Below are positions 46,487 to 55,031 of a stretch of DNA of 64,000 nucleotides, piece by piece (within the stretch, counting starts at the first letter, position 1; each line of letters starts with the position of its first letter). The DNA lies in NCBI GenBank assembly GCA_018268715.1, contig JAFDVZ010000002.1, positions 677,632 through 741,631 of the forward strand, read 5' to 3'. Both the position numbers and the translations under genes were made by a program. The DNA is from Acidobacteriota bacterium (GTDB lineage: Bacteria > Acidobacteriota > Terriglobia > Bryobacterales > Bryobacteraceae). The notes beneath the pieces were generated by a model, which made no database searches, was not told the origin of the DNA, and saw nothing but the letters and a program-made list of their open reading frames with translations.

Positions 46487-48467
46487 GCTCGGGTTCGTTT
46501 TCGCGATTTTGACCTCGGCGGCGCCGGGCGTCACGTTCAGCTATCACGTGGTGAGCGATGACCCGGGCCCCTGGCCGGGCATCCTCTCCTCGGTCGGTCT
46601 GACCTCGGCGCCCACCGGCGTCGCCAGCGTCTTCATCGTCCGCGCCAACTCGAGCCTCACCGGCCCCCAGTGGCTCGAGCGGGCCGAACGCGGGGCTTTC
46701 GTGATTGTCGAAGGCGACTCGCCGGTGGCCCGTTCCCTGGGATTCGTCGCCTCCAAGCGGAACGTGGTGGTGCGCGGCGTCGAGGACCTTCGAGCGCCCA
46801 AACTGGAAATCGTCTGGGAGAGCCCCGCGACCCTTCCCATCTATGTGTTGCCCGCCGCCGCGCGTCTGTTCGCGCGCGAGCGTTGGGAGCACGCCCCGCT
46901 GATGGCGGGCTTCCGCAAAGGCGCGGGCGGCGTGTTATGGCTGGCCGCATCCCCCGGCGCGCACGGACACGAACGCTTCCCCTACCTGGTGCAGGCCCTG
47001 GCCGACCTCGGCTTCGAGCCCCCCTTCCGCTCCAACGGCCTGTGGGCTTTCTTTGACTCGTCCTACCGCTCCCGCATCGATCCCGATTACTTCGCCGAAC
47101 GCTGGCGCAAGGCCGGCATCGGAACCTTGCACGTCGCCGCCTGGCATTACTACGAGGCCGACCCCCAGCGCGACGACTATCTGAAGCGCCTGATCGAAGC
47201 CTGCCACCGTCGCGCCATCCTGGTGTACGCCTGGCTCGAACTGCCGCACGTCAGCGAGAAGTTCTGGAACGACCACCCCGAGTGGCGCGAGCAAACCGCC
47301 CTCCAGCAGGACGCCGCCCTCGACTGGCGCAAGCTCATGAATCTCACCAATCGCGACGCCTTCCGCGCCGTATCGGCGGGAGTTCGCGATCTCATCGGAC
47401 GATTCGACTGGGACGGCGTGAATCTGGCCGAACTCTACTTCGAGTCGCTCGAAGGCTACCTCAATCCAGCCCGTTTCACGCCCATGAACGCGGATATTCG
47501 AGCCGAGTTCAAGTCGAAAAACGGTTTCGATCCCATTGAGCTGTTCGATCCCAATTCCCCGCGGAATCCATCGAAGGACGCAAGCGGCATGCGGGCTCTG
47601 CTCGACTTTCGGGCCGACCTCGCGCGCCGCCAGCAGACCGAATGGATCGCGGAAATCGAGGCCCTCCGCCGCGCACGCTCACACCTGGACCTGGTGCTGA
47701 CGCATGTCGATGATCGATTCGACACCCGGATGCGCGACCTCATCGGCGCCGACGCCGGGCGCCTTCTGCCCCTGCTAACCCAGCATGACTTCACGTTCCT
47801 GATCGAGGACCCGGCGACCATTTGGAACCTCGGGCCCCAGCGATACCCTCAGATCGCCAAAGCATACTCGCCTTTGACCCCCCGCAACGACAAACTCGCC
47901 ATCGACATCAACGTTGTTGAACGCTATCAGGACGTGTATCCCACCAAGCAACAAACTGGAACCGAGTTGTTCCAGTTGGTCCACCTGTCCTCCAGCGCAT
48001 TCCCGCGCGTCGCGTTGTACTTCGAAAACTCGATCCGGAAGGAGGACCTCCCGTTCCTGCCGTCGGCGGCCTCGGCCGTCACCCGGCTGGAGCAGGCGGG
48101 TTCAAAGCTCGAGATCGACTCGAAGAGAGGCGTGGGGGTGCCCTGGACCGGGCCGGTCAAGGTCGACGGCCGTCCCTGGCCGGTATTTGACGGAAAGACG
48201 GTCTGGATCCCATCGGGTCCGCACTCGATCGAACCGGGGTCGGCGGACACGGCGGCCCACATGACGGACTTCAACGGCAGCCTGCAATCCGCCTCGGCGA
48301 CCCCGCGCGGCCTCGAATTCTCCTATCAGAGCAGTTCCCGCGCGCTGGCGCGGCTCGACCGCGCGCCGCAGCGCATGGAAATCGACGGCGCCGCCGCCAA
48401 ACCCGAATTCATCGACGCGACGCTCGTGCTCCCGCGCGGCCAGCACATCGTTTCACTCGAGTTCTGA
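46470..48467 (+). CDS. Exported glycoside-hydrolase-like TIM-barrel protein
   Basis: 665 residues. An N-terminal signal (KLGFVFAILTSAAPGVTF) precedes a flavodoxin-like region, then a TIM-barrel-like part (about 190-510) resembling the hypothetical GHL10/13 glycosidases: DYLKRLIEACHRRAILVYAWLELPHV, GVRDLIGRFDWDGVNLAELYFE and THVDDRFDTRMRD. Candidate catalytic acids sit at the NLAELYFE strand. A C-terminal beta domain follows. The overlap with the TPR/beta-barrel gene suggests the pair handles one exopolysaccharide, in analogy to PgaA with the hydrolase half of PgaB. No synthase or deacetylase is adjacent. Confidence 0.75.
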   Translation: MRSPVKLGFVFAILTSAAPGVTFSYHVVSDDPGPWPGILSSVGLTSAPTGVASVFIVRANSSLTGPQWLERAERGAFVIVEGDSPVARSLGFVASKRNVVVRGVEDLRAPKLEIVWESPATLPIYVLPAAARLFARERWEHAPLMAGFRKGAGGVLWLAASPGAHGHERFPYLVQALADLGFEPPFRSNGLWAFFDSSYRSRIDPDYFAERWRKAGIGTLHVAAWHYYEADPQRDDYLKRLIEACHRRAILVYAWLELPHVSEKFWNDHPEWREQTALQQDAALDWRKLMNLTNRDAFRAVSAGVRDLIGRFDWDGVNLAELYFESLEGYLNPARFTPMNADIRAEFKSKNGFDPIELFDPNSPRNPSKDASGMRALLDFRADLARRQQTEWIAEIEALRRARSHLDLVLTHVDDRFDTRMRDLIGADAGRLLPLLTQHDFTFLIEDPATIWNLGPQRYPQIAKAYSPLTPRNDKLAIDINVVERYQDVYPTKQQTGTELFQLVHLSSSAFPRVALYFENSIRKEDLPFLPSAASAVTRLEQAGSKLEIDSKRGVGVPWTGPVKVDGRPWPVFDGKTVWIPSGPHSIEPGSADTAAHMTDFNGSLQSASATPRGLEFSYQSSSRALARLDRAPQRMEIDGAAAKPEFIDATLVLPRGQHIVSLEF

Positions 48468-48504
48468 TAGGCGGAGTCTTCGGCGAATCGGGCATGTCCG
48501 GCAA

Positions 48505-48523
48505 GAACATTCGCTATATGTTC
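48505..48523. promoter_or_regulatory. Inverted repeat in the HD gene promoter region
   Basis: GAACAT and its inverted copy ATGTTC are separated by 7 bases. A -10-like TATTCT lies at 48542-48547, so the repeat would cover the -35 zone upstream of the HD gene start at 48565. A repressor site is plausible. The spacing differs from the known GAACNNNNGTTC LexA box. Confidence 0.4.
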
Positions 48524-48564
48524 GCCATGCATTCAGATTGGTATTCTATTGTAGATAGAGCGAC

Positions 48565-49842
48565 ATGGGATTGGATCACATCTACGAGATCCGCTGCCCT
48601 GTGCACGGATTTGTGGCGCTCAATGCTTGGGAACGGGAAATTATAGACCAGCCTGCATTTCAGCGCCTGAAACGGATCCGTCAACTTGCCTGGACCGATC
48701 AAGTCTACCCGGGCGCCATGCACACCCGTTTCGAACACTCGCTGGGCGTGAGGCACGTGGCGAACCTGCTGTTCGACTCCGTTGTCCGGAATTCGAGAGC
48801 ATTGTTGGAGAGCGACCTTGGGTACAACGAGACCGGTCTTGACCGATATCGTCAGCTTGTACGACTTGCGGCGCTCCTTCACGACGTCGGTCATTCGCCT
48901 TTTTCACACTCCTCCGAGGATCTCTTCCCTGAAAGGGATGGCGGAGGCAAGAAATACGTACACGAAGAATACTCGGCGGCGATTATTCGTGGGCCCCTGC
49001 GAGACGTCATCGAGAACCACCGGGCGAATGCGAACTATGCGTTTAGCGCCGATGATGTGGCGGCGCTGATTGAGGGAAGCGCCGGCGCACAGAAAGGCAT
49101 CTTCTGGAGAGACCTGATCAGCGGCCAAATGGATGCTGACCGGATGGACTATCTCCTGCGCGATTCGCATCACACCGGCGTCCACTATGGCCGTTATGAT
49201 CTCCATCGAATCGTAGGAACGGTTACAGCGCTGCGTTCGGGCGAAAACAGCGGCCTGCGGGTCGGAATCCAGGAGGGCGGCTGGCACGTGGCTGAGGCGT
49301 TGGTTTTGGCGCGCTACGCAATGTTCACACAGGTCTACTTTCACAAGACCCGTGTTGCATACGACATCCACATTCGGGAAGCGATGAAGGCGATGCTTCC
49401 CAACGGCCGGTTTCCGAGACCGACGGAGCTCGACAAGTACCTGGAGTGGGACGATTGGAAGGTCCTGGGGCTGCTCGCCGGGGGACAGGGCGGGGAACAC
49501 GGCGAACGATTGACTCAAAGGAAACACTATCGGCGAGTGTATAGGTCCAACGAAATGATGAGCCACCGTGATCGCGAATGCCTGGAGAAATTGGAGGAAC
49601 GCTTGGGATCTCTTTTGGCCGAGCGCGTGCCAGCCGGACGAAGTAAGGCCTGGTACAAGACCGATGGCTCCGATATCCCGGTGTTGAGTGAACAGGATGG
49701 CGTCGCCCGTCCGTTGAGCTACTTTTCGAGGGCCGTCAGTTATCTTGGAAAGCATGACCAGGTGTTTCTATATTGCCGGCCCGAGGACCGGCTTGAAGCG
49801 GACCGAATAGTGAAGGAGGTCGGTGGGAATGGATTGGCGTAA
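48565..49842 (+). CDS. HD-domain phosphohydrolase (YwfO/dNTPase-like)
   Basis: 425 residues. The HD metal site is complete: MHTRFEHSLGVRHVANLL with His64, LLHDVGHSPFSHSSED with His106/Asp107, and QMDADRMDYLLRDS further on. The start region (IYEIRCPVHGFVALN) is typical of the SAMHD1/dGTPase-like family that includes Bacillus YwfO. It probably hydrolyses dNTPs or a related nucleotide. Base composition is lower in GC and codon use less biased than in neighbours. It overlaps the next gene by 14 bases. The pair may be a horizontally acquired defence or toxin-antitoxin-like module (inference). Confidence 0.87.
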   Translation: MGLDHIYEIRCPVHGFVALNAWEREIIDQPAFQRLKRIRQLAWTDQVYPGAMHTRFEHSLGVRHVANLLFDSVVRNSRALLESDLGYNETGLDRYRQLVRLAALLHDVGHSPFSHSSEDLFPERDGGGKKYVHEEYSAAIIRGPLRDVIENHRANANYAFSADDVAALIEGSAGAQKGIFWRDLISGQMDADRMDYLLRDSHHTGVHYGRYDLHRIVGTVTALRSGENSGLRVGIQEGGWHVAEALVLARYAMFTQVYFHKTRVAYDIHIREAMKAMLPNGRFPRPTELDKYLEWDDWKVLGLLAGGQGGEHGERLTQRKHYRRVYRSNEMMSHRDRECLEKLEERLGSLLAERVPAGRSKAWYKTDGSDIPVLSEQDGVARPLSYFSRAVSYLGKHDQVFLYCRPEDRLEADRIVKEVGGNGLA

Positions 49843-50413
49843 TCTGCAAAAGGCCCGGATGGCTCTGTTCGCCGAGTTGATCTCGCGTGTTCCTCAGGCT
49901 TCCATGGGGAGAACCATGCTCATGAAGCTCTGCTACTTCCTTCAGGAAGTCAGAGGGGTGCCTCTGGGATATCGTTTCACAATCTACTCCTATGGTCCGT
50001 TTGACTCAGAAGTGCTGTCGGACCTGAACACCGCCGTGGGATTGGATGGGGTTAAGTCGACCGTCGTGTATAACTCTGCTGGATACGGCTACAGGCTGGA
50101 GCCCGGCCCTATGTCGGCTGCGATTAGGGATGACGGAGAGTGGTTCTTGCGGCAGCATCAGGACAGCATCGATTGGGCGGTAGAAGAGTTTGGGGACAAA
50201 GCCGCCTCGGAAATGGAGCTTGAGAGCACCATGGTGTTTGTGGATAGGGAGGCAGCCGGGCGAGGTGAGATCCTGAGCCTGGATTTGCTAACAGACAGGG
50301 CTCGGAACTTGAAGCCTCACTTCCAGCGGGAACACATCGCCGCAAGAGCGAAAGATCTATACAGCCGCCGGCTTCTGAAGTCCGTGAAGCGGGAAGCTGC
50401 TCTCTCGGCGTAG
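49829..50413 (+). CDS. YwgA-like / Panacea-fold small protein
   Basis: 194 residues from ATG 49829. An in-frame GTG at 49823 is rejected because a perfect AAGGAGGT (49813-49820) is 8 bases before the ATG. Residues 25-75 (RTMLMKLCYFLQEVRGVPLGYRFTIYSYGPFDSEVLSDL) match the general look of YwgA and of SocA/GepA-type (Panacea) domains, some of which neutralise toxins. It overlaps the HD gene by 14 bases. The same HD-YwgA order is known in Bacillus (ywfO-ywgA). Base use is like that of the HD gene. Confidence 0.75.
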   Translation: MDWRNLQKARMALFAELISRVPQASMGRTMLMKLCYFLQEVRGVPLGYRFTIYSYGPFDSEVLSDLNTAVGLDGVKSTVVYNSAGYGYRLEPGPMSAAIRDDGEWFLRQHQDSIDWAVEEFGDKAASEMELESTMVFVDREAAGRGEILSLDLLTDRARNLKPHFQREHIAARAKDLYSRRLLKSVKREAALSA

Positions 50414-50461
50414 CCGTCTGACGAATACCGCGTGCGCGACGGTTCAGTCTCGCCTCGCCCA

Positions 50462-51226
50462 TCAACCCCGAATAGCCGTCGCGATATCATGCGCGGCGGC
50501 CTTCAGGTCCCGCTCCTCGATCAGTTCCGAGAAAATCTCCACCAACGACGGCAGATGCATCAACCCCCGCAACTGCTCCACCGAACCATCCGCCTTAATC
50601 TGGCCCTGATGAATCACAATCACCCGCGCGCAGACCTTCTCCACCACTTCGAGCACGTGCGAGATATACAGAATCATCTTGCCCTGGCCCGCTAACTCAT
50701 CCAACAGATGCTTGAATAACTGCGCCGTGGTCACATCCATGCCCGACAATGGCTCGTCCAGGATCAGCACATCCGGATCGTGCATCAGCGCGGCCGAAAT
50801 CAGCACCCGCTGTTTCATCCCCTTGGAATACGATGCAATGGCCCCATGCCGGTGCGGCGCAAGCGAAAACGCCTCCAGCAGATCGTTCGCCCGCCGCGTC
50901 ACCACGCCTTCCGGAAGTCCGCGCAGCCGTCCCGTCAGTTGCAGGTACTCGAGCCCGGAAAGATACGAATAGAGGATGGCCTCTTCCGGCACATAGCCGA
51001 GCCGCCGCCGGAACCCGATCATGTCCTCCCGGATGTCCCGCCCATCCAGCAGCACCTGGCCCCCGCTAGGCTCCAGCAGCCCGGTGATCATCTTCACCGT
51101 CGTCGACTTGCCCGATCCATTCGGCCCCAGGTAACCCGTCACCTCACCCGGCCGCACCGTGAAACTCACGTTCTTCACCGCCGCGGTATTGCGGTAATAC
51201 TTCGACAGATTCCGGATCTCCAGCAT
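50462..51226 (-). CDS. ABC transporter ATP-binding protein (ABC-2 type exporter)
   Basis: 254 residues. Walker A GPNGSGKSTT (about 34-43), signature ASYSKGMKQRV and Walker B VLILDEPLSGMD are intact. The protein is of the DrrA/NatA class that pairs with ABC-2 permeases, and the permease gene lies one base upstream on the same strand. The cargo is unknown; the large permease suggests a lipid, peptide or drug-type export function. Confidence 0.93.
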   Translation of the reverse strand: MLEIRNLSKYYRNTAAVKNVSFTVRPGEVTGYLGPNGSGKSTTVKMITGLLEPSGGQVLLDGRDIREDMIGFRRRLGYVPEEAILYSYLSGLEYLQLTGRLRGLPEGVVTRRANDLLEAFSLAPHRHGAIASYSKGMKQRVLISAALMHDPDVLILDEPLSGMDVTTAQLFKHLLDELAGQGKMILYISHVLEVVEKVCARVIVIHQGQIKADGSVEQLRGLMHLPSLVEIFSELIEERDLKAAAHDIATAIRG

Positions 51227-51227
51227 C

Positions 51228-52865
51228 TCAGTGCGCCTCCAGTCCCAGCGTGCGAACCATCGGTTCGCCGTCGTCGTATTCGAGCGTCGCCTCGTCGCCC
51301 AACCGTCTCCGCCGCCACCACACCAGCGCCGCCCACGCCGCCCACGCCGCGGCGAAGAACGCGACCGCCGCCGCGGGCCACCCCAGCAGCCATCCCTCTA
51401 CCTCGGCCATCGTATTGCTGTAGGTCGTGAACCCGAGAACGTACAGCGCCCCCAGCCCGACCAGGTTCATCTTCCCCGTGAAGTAGGCGCATGTGAACGG
51501 CGCCTTGCGGAAGTCGAAGAACATCAGCTCCACCAGCAGCATCGAAAGCGTCAGTCCATACGCCGTATGAAACAGCGCCTTGCCCGGCGTGAACAGCTGG
51601 AACTCGGCCGGCGCCAGCGCGAGGTGCAGCGGGATGATGGCGCACACCGCGATCCACTTCCGCGTCGCGTCGAAGTAGCCGGCGGCCGACTCAGTCTCGC
51701 TGATCTGGAAAATCCAGTTACCGCTCGGCTCCGAAGGGAAGTTGAACGCGGCCCGCAGCCCCGATACCAGGATGAAGGATAACGTCAGCGACAGCGGCGC
51801 AAGCCCGGTCCTCGGATCGGCGCCCATGTGCATCACCGCCAGCGCCGCGCCGAACCCGCCATAGGTCGCCAGAAACAGCCGATGCTGGGGGCTGCGCGTG
51901 ATGCTCTCGCCGATGAAGTGGAACACCGCGCGCTCCAGGTTCGAACCGAGCAGCCACCGGTTGGCCGCGCGCTCAAACGCCGCCCTCAGTGGACCCGGAC
52001 CCGCGGGACTCGGCGCGGGCGCGTCCAGGATCTTGCGCGCATGCCGCCGGTAGCCAGGCAGATACGCAAGCACGAACAGCGCCGCCGCCGCCGCCAGCCC
52101 TCGCACCGCGGTATCGCCCAGGCCGGCCAGCGTGGCGTTGCGCGTCGCCGGCCGCAACTGCTCGTAGAACCCCGTGAACCAGTAAGTCGGCAGCACCGTG
52201 GCGATCCAGTGGTGGCTGCGCAACACCATCCTGGCGCCCGCCCCCAACACCGGAGTCAGGAACAGAAGCATCACCAGCAGCGCCATCAACAGCGTCTGCG
52301 CGGTCACCGAAACCCGGCGGTAGGTCTTGCCGCTCAGCAGCGTCGCCAGCACGCCCTGAATCGCCGCGATGGCCAGCGCCGTGAACAGCCCCGCCGCGCA
52401 CACCGCCAGCGCATGAACTCCCATGATGGCCAGCGTGTCGCGCTTGCCGTCGATGCCTGGCCAGAACAGGGTCCCAAAGAAGTTCACGTCCGCCAGGAAC
52501 ACGCCCGCCAGCATCGCCAGCGCCTGCGCCTTGGCGAAAAACAGCGAGGTCAGGCGGATGGGCAGCGGCGTCAGGATGAGATAGTCGCGACGGTCCAACA
52601 GCAGCGCATCCCACTCGAACACCATCACCAGGCCCATCACCACCATGGACAGCGACACGAAACAGTAGCGCAGCATCACCAGATCCCACCCGGTCATGCC
52701 GAAGGGGCGGAACAACAGTACGAAGAAGGCTCCGGGCACGGCGACAAGCCCGAGGATTTGCGCAAGGTTCGCCTCTGGCTCGCCCTGCGGCGAGAGCGAC
52801 TCCTTGTCGAAGAATCGTCCGAAGAAATGCCGGACGAGAACGGCGTAGGTCCCGGCCTGGCTCAT
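51228..52865 (-). CDS. ABC-2-type transporter permease
   Basis: 545 residues from ATG 52865 (MSQAGTYAVLVRHFFGRF); the longer frame upstream runs into the divergent gene and is not protein-like. About 12 hydrophobic segments are visible, including GLVAVPGAFFVLLFRPFG, YCFVSLSMVVMGLVMVF and MALLVMLLFLTPVLGAG. The DALLLDRRDYLILTPLPI segment is common in large bacterial ABC-2 permeases. It pairs with the ATP-binding gene one base downstream. The transported substrate is not readable. Confidence 0.87.
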   Translation of the reverse strand: MSQAGTYAVLVRHFFGRFFDKESLSPQGEPEANLAQILGLVAVPGAFFVLLFRPFGMTGWDLVMLRYCFVSLSMVVMGLVMVFEWDALLLDRRDYLILTPLPIRLTSLFFAKAQALAMLAGVFLADVNFFGTLFWPGIDGKRDTLAIMGVHALAVCAAGLFTALAIAAIQGVLATLLSGKTYRRVSVTAQTLLMALLVMLLFLTPVLGAGARMVLRSHHWIATVLPTYWFTGFYEQLRPATRNATLAGLGDTAVRGLAAAAALFVLAYLPGYRRHARKILDAPAPSPAGPGPLRAAFERAANRWLLGSNLERAVFHFIGESITRSPQHRLFLATYGGFGAALAVMHMGADPRTGLAPLSLTLSFILVSGLRAAFNFPSEPSGNWIFQISETESAAGYFDATRKWIAVCAIIPLHLALAPAEFQLFTPGKALFHTAYGLTLSMLLVELMFFDFRKAPFTCAYFTGKMNLVGLGALYVLGFTTYSNTMAEVEGWLLGWPAAAVAFFAAAWAAWAALVWWRRRRLGDEATLEYDDGEPMVRTLGLEAH

Positions 52866-52931
52866 GCCCCTACAGACGCCGCGGCGCGCGCCTTTGTTCC
52901 CCAGCTTCGGTTCCGATACGATCGATATGCC

Positions 52932-55031
52932 ATGCATCGTCCGTTGTGCCTTCTGTTGCTCACCCTGACGCTCGCCGCGCAGGACACGCGATTCCAACCG
53001 CAGAACGAAGAGTTCCCCGGTCCGCCCGATCCCGCCTCATTCTCTGAGTGGCTGGCCGACATCCAGCACTGGCGCGCCGAGCGCCGCATCCGCATCGGCT
53101 ATGACGCCTCCCAATACGCCCGCCCCGAACTCAAGTGGGCGCAAAGCAGCTTCATCCAGCCGCAAATGATGGTGGAGGACCGTTTCTTCTACGATCCCGT
53201 CGCGCGCAAATACACAGTGGACCGTTACCTGGACGACCTCGAAAAACGCTACGGCGGCATCGACAGCGTCCTGGTGTGGCACACCTACCCGAACATCGGC
53301 ATCGACGACCGCAATCAGAACGACCTGCTCCAGGACATGCCCGGGGGCCTCGCCGGACTCAAGCAGATGGTGGCCGACTTCCACCGCCGCGGCGTCCGCG
53401 TGCTCTTCCCCATCATGTTGTGGGACCAGGGCACGCACTCCTATGGCGAGCCGAACCACGAAGCCACGGCGCGCCTGTTCAAGGAGGCCGGCGCCGACGG
53501 CGTCAACGGCGACACCATGCGAGGCGTACCGCTCGCCTACCGCGCCGCGTCCGACCGCGCCGGCCATCCGCTGGTGCTCGAACCGGAAAACGGTCTCGAT
53601 TCCGACGAAATGGTGATGTACAACAACATGACCTGGGGCTACTGGCGGTACGCGCCCATCCCCACCATCAGCCGGTACAAGTGGCTTGAGACGCGCCACA
53701 TGGTGAACATCTGCCGCCGTTGGGCCCGCGACAAGACCGACGACCTCCAGCACGCCTTCTTCAACGGCGTCGGATACGAAAGTTGGGAAAACATCTGGGG
53801 CATCTGGAACCAGATCCCGGACCGCCACGCCGAAGCGCTCCGCCGCATCTCGAAAATCGAGCGCAAATTCGCCCAGGCGATGATCTCGCCCGACTGGGAG
53901 CCGCACACCCCGGTCCTGCAGCCTTCCGTCTACGCGAGCAAATTCCCCGACGGCGCCCGCGCCGTGTGGACCTTCGTGAACCGCAACGAATACGACGTCG
54001 CCGGCCGGCAGATTCGCGTTCCCCACAGCGCCGGCGTGCGCTACTTCGACCTGTGGAACGGCGTCGAACTGAAGCCCGAGGTGACCGGCGCCTGGGCCAC
54101 GCTGAGCTTCGCCATGGAGGCGCACGGATACGGCGCGCTGCTGGCGGCGGCCTCCGCGCCCGACGGGCCGTTCCTGGCCGAGATGGCCGCGCTCTCCAGG
54201 ACCCCGCTCTCAAGCTATTCGGCCGAGCGTCGCACCATGCCGCAGCGCGTCGTCGAGATCGCCCCGACAGCGAAGGCGAAGGCCGCGCCCGCGGGCATGA
54301 TCCGCATCGCCGGCGGCGCTTACGACTTCAAGGTCTCCGGCATCATGATCGAAGGCTCGAATGAAATCGGCGTGGACGTGCAATACGCCTGGGAGAACTC
54401 GCCCCGCCGCCACCACGCACAGACGATGACGCTTGCGCCCTACTTCATCGATCGCTTCCCGGTCACCAACGCGGAGTTCAAGAAGTTCGTGGACGCGGCG
54501 TCATACAAGCCCGCCGACGATCACAATTTCCTGAAGGACTGGAAGGGCGGGACCTATCCGGCCGGATGGGCGAACAAGCCCGTCACCTGGGTGTCCATCG
54601 AGGATGCGCGCGCCTACGCGAAGTGGGCCGGCAAGCGCCTTCCGCACGAATGGGAGTGGCAATTCGCGGCCCAGGGGCCGGATGGCCGGACTTATCCCTG
54701 GGGCTCAGGCTGGGACGCGGGCGCCGCGCCCGTTCCCGACAAGGGCCACAACATGGCGCCGGCCGCCGACATCGGCGCGCACCCCCGCGGCGCAAGCCCG
54801 TTCGGCGTGGAGGACCTGGTGGGCAACGTCTGGCAGTGGACCGACGAGTACGTCGACGAACACACCCGCACCGGGATTCTCAAGGGAGGCAGCCACTACC
54901 AGCCGCAAGGCTCGCACTGGTACTTCCCGCAGGCCTACAAACTGGGCGAGCACGGCAAGTATCTGCTGATCGCGCCCGGTAAGGACCGCTCCGGCGGCGT
55001 CGGCTTCCGCTGCGTCGTCGACGCCGAGTAG
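52932..55031 (+). CDS. Secreted TIM-barrel glycosidase-like protein fused to a SUMF1/FGE-like domain
   Basis: 699 residues from ATG 52932, where a signal peptide starts (MHRPLCLLLLTLTLAAQ). Residues 30-420 look like a glycosidase TIM barrel (YGGIDSVLVWHTYPNIGIDD, FHRRGVRVLFPIMLWDQGTH, GADGVNGDTM, PLVLEPENG). From about 450 it is a formylglycine-generating-enzyme-like (C-type-lectin) domain: TLAPYFIDRFPVTNAEFKKFVDA, RLPHEWEWQFAAQGPDGRTYPWG, VGNVWQWTDEY and GGVGFRC. The Cys pair needed by true aerobic FGE is absent from the GGSHYQPQGSHWYF region, so sulfatase activation is unlikely. It may bind or process carbohydrate. It ends flush with the convergent uppP. Confidence 0.83.
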   Translation: MHRPLCLLLLTLTLAAQDTRFQPQNEEFPGPPDPASFSEWLADIQHWRAERRIRIGYDASQYARPELKWAQSSFIQPQMMVEDRFFYDPVARKYTVDRYLDDLEKRYGGIDSVLVWHTYPNIGIDDRNQNDLLQDMPGGLAGLKQMVADFHRRGVRVLFPIMLWDQGTHSYGEPNHEATARLFKEAGADGVNGDTMRGVPLAYRAASDRAGHPLVLEPENGLDSDEMVMYNNMTWGYWRYAPIPTISRYKWLETRHMVNICRRWARDKTDDLQHAFFNGVGYESWENIWGIWNQIPDRHAEALRRISKIERKFAQAMISPDWEPHTPVLQPSVYASKFPDGARAVWTFVNRNEYDVAGRQIRVPHSAGVRYFDLWNGVELKPEVTGAWATLSFAMEAHGYGALLAAASAPDGPFLAEMAALSRTPLSSYSAERRTMPQRVVEIAPTAKAKAAPAGMIRIAGGAYDFKVSGIMIEGSNEIGVDVQYAWENSPRRHHAQTMTLAPYFIDRFPVTNAEFKKFVDAASYKPADDHNFLKDWKGGTYPAGWANKPVTWVSIEDARAYAKWAGKRLPHEWEWQFAAQGPDGRTYPWGSGWDAGAAPVPDKGHNMAPAADIGAHPRGASPFGVEDLVGNVWQWTDEYVDEHTRTGILKGGSHYQPQGSHWYFPQAYKLGEHGKYLLIAPGKDRSGGVGFRCVVDAE

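Noticed and set aside
51828-52931. N-terminal extension of the SUMF1 fusion protein by 368 codons
   Set aside because: It is antisense to the ABC-2 permease and rich in Arg/Gln/His; the real signal peptide begins at 52932.
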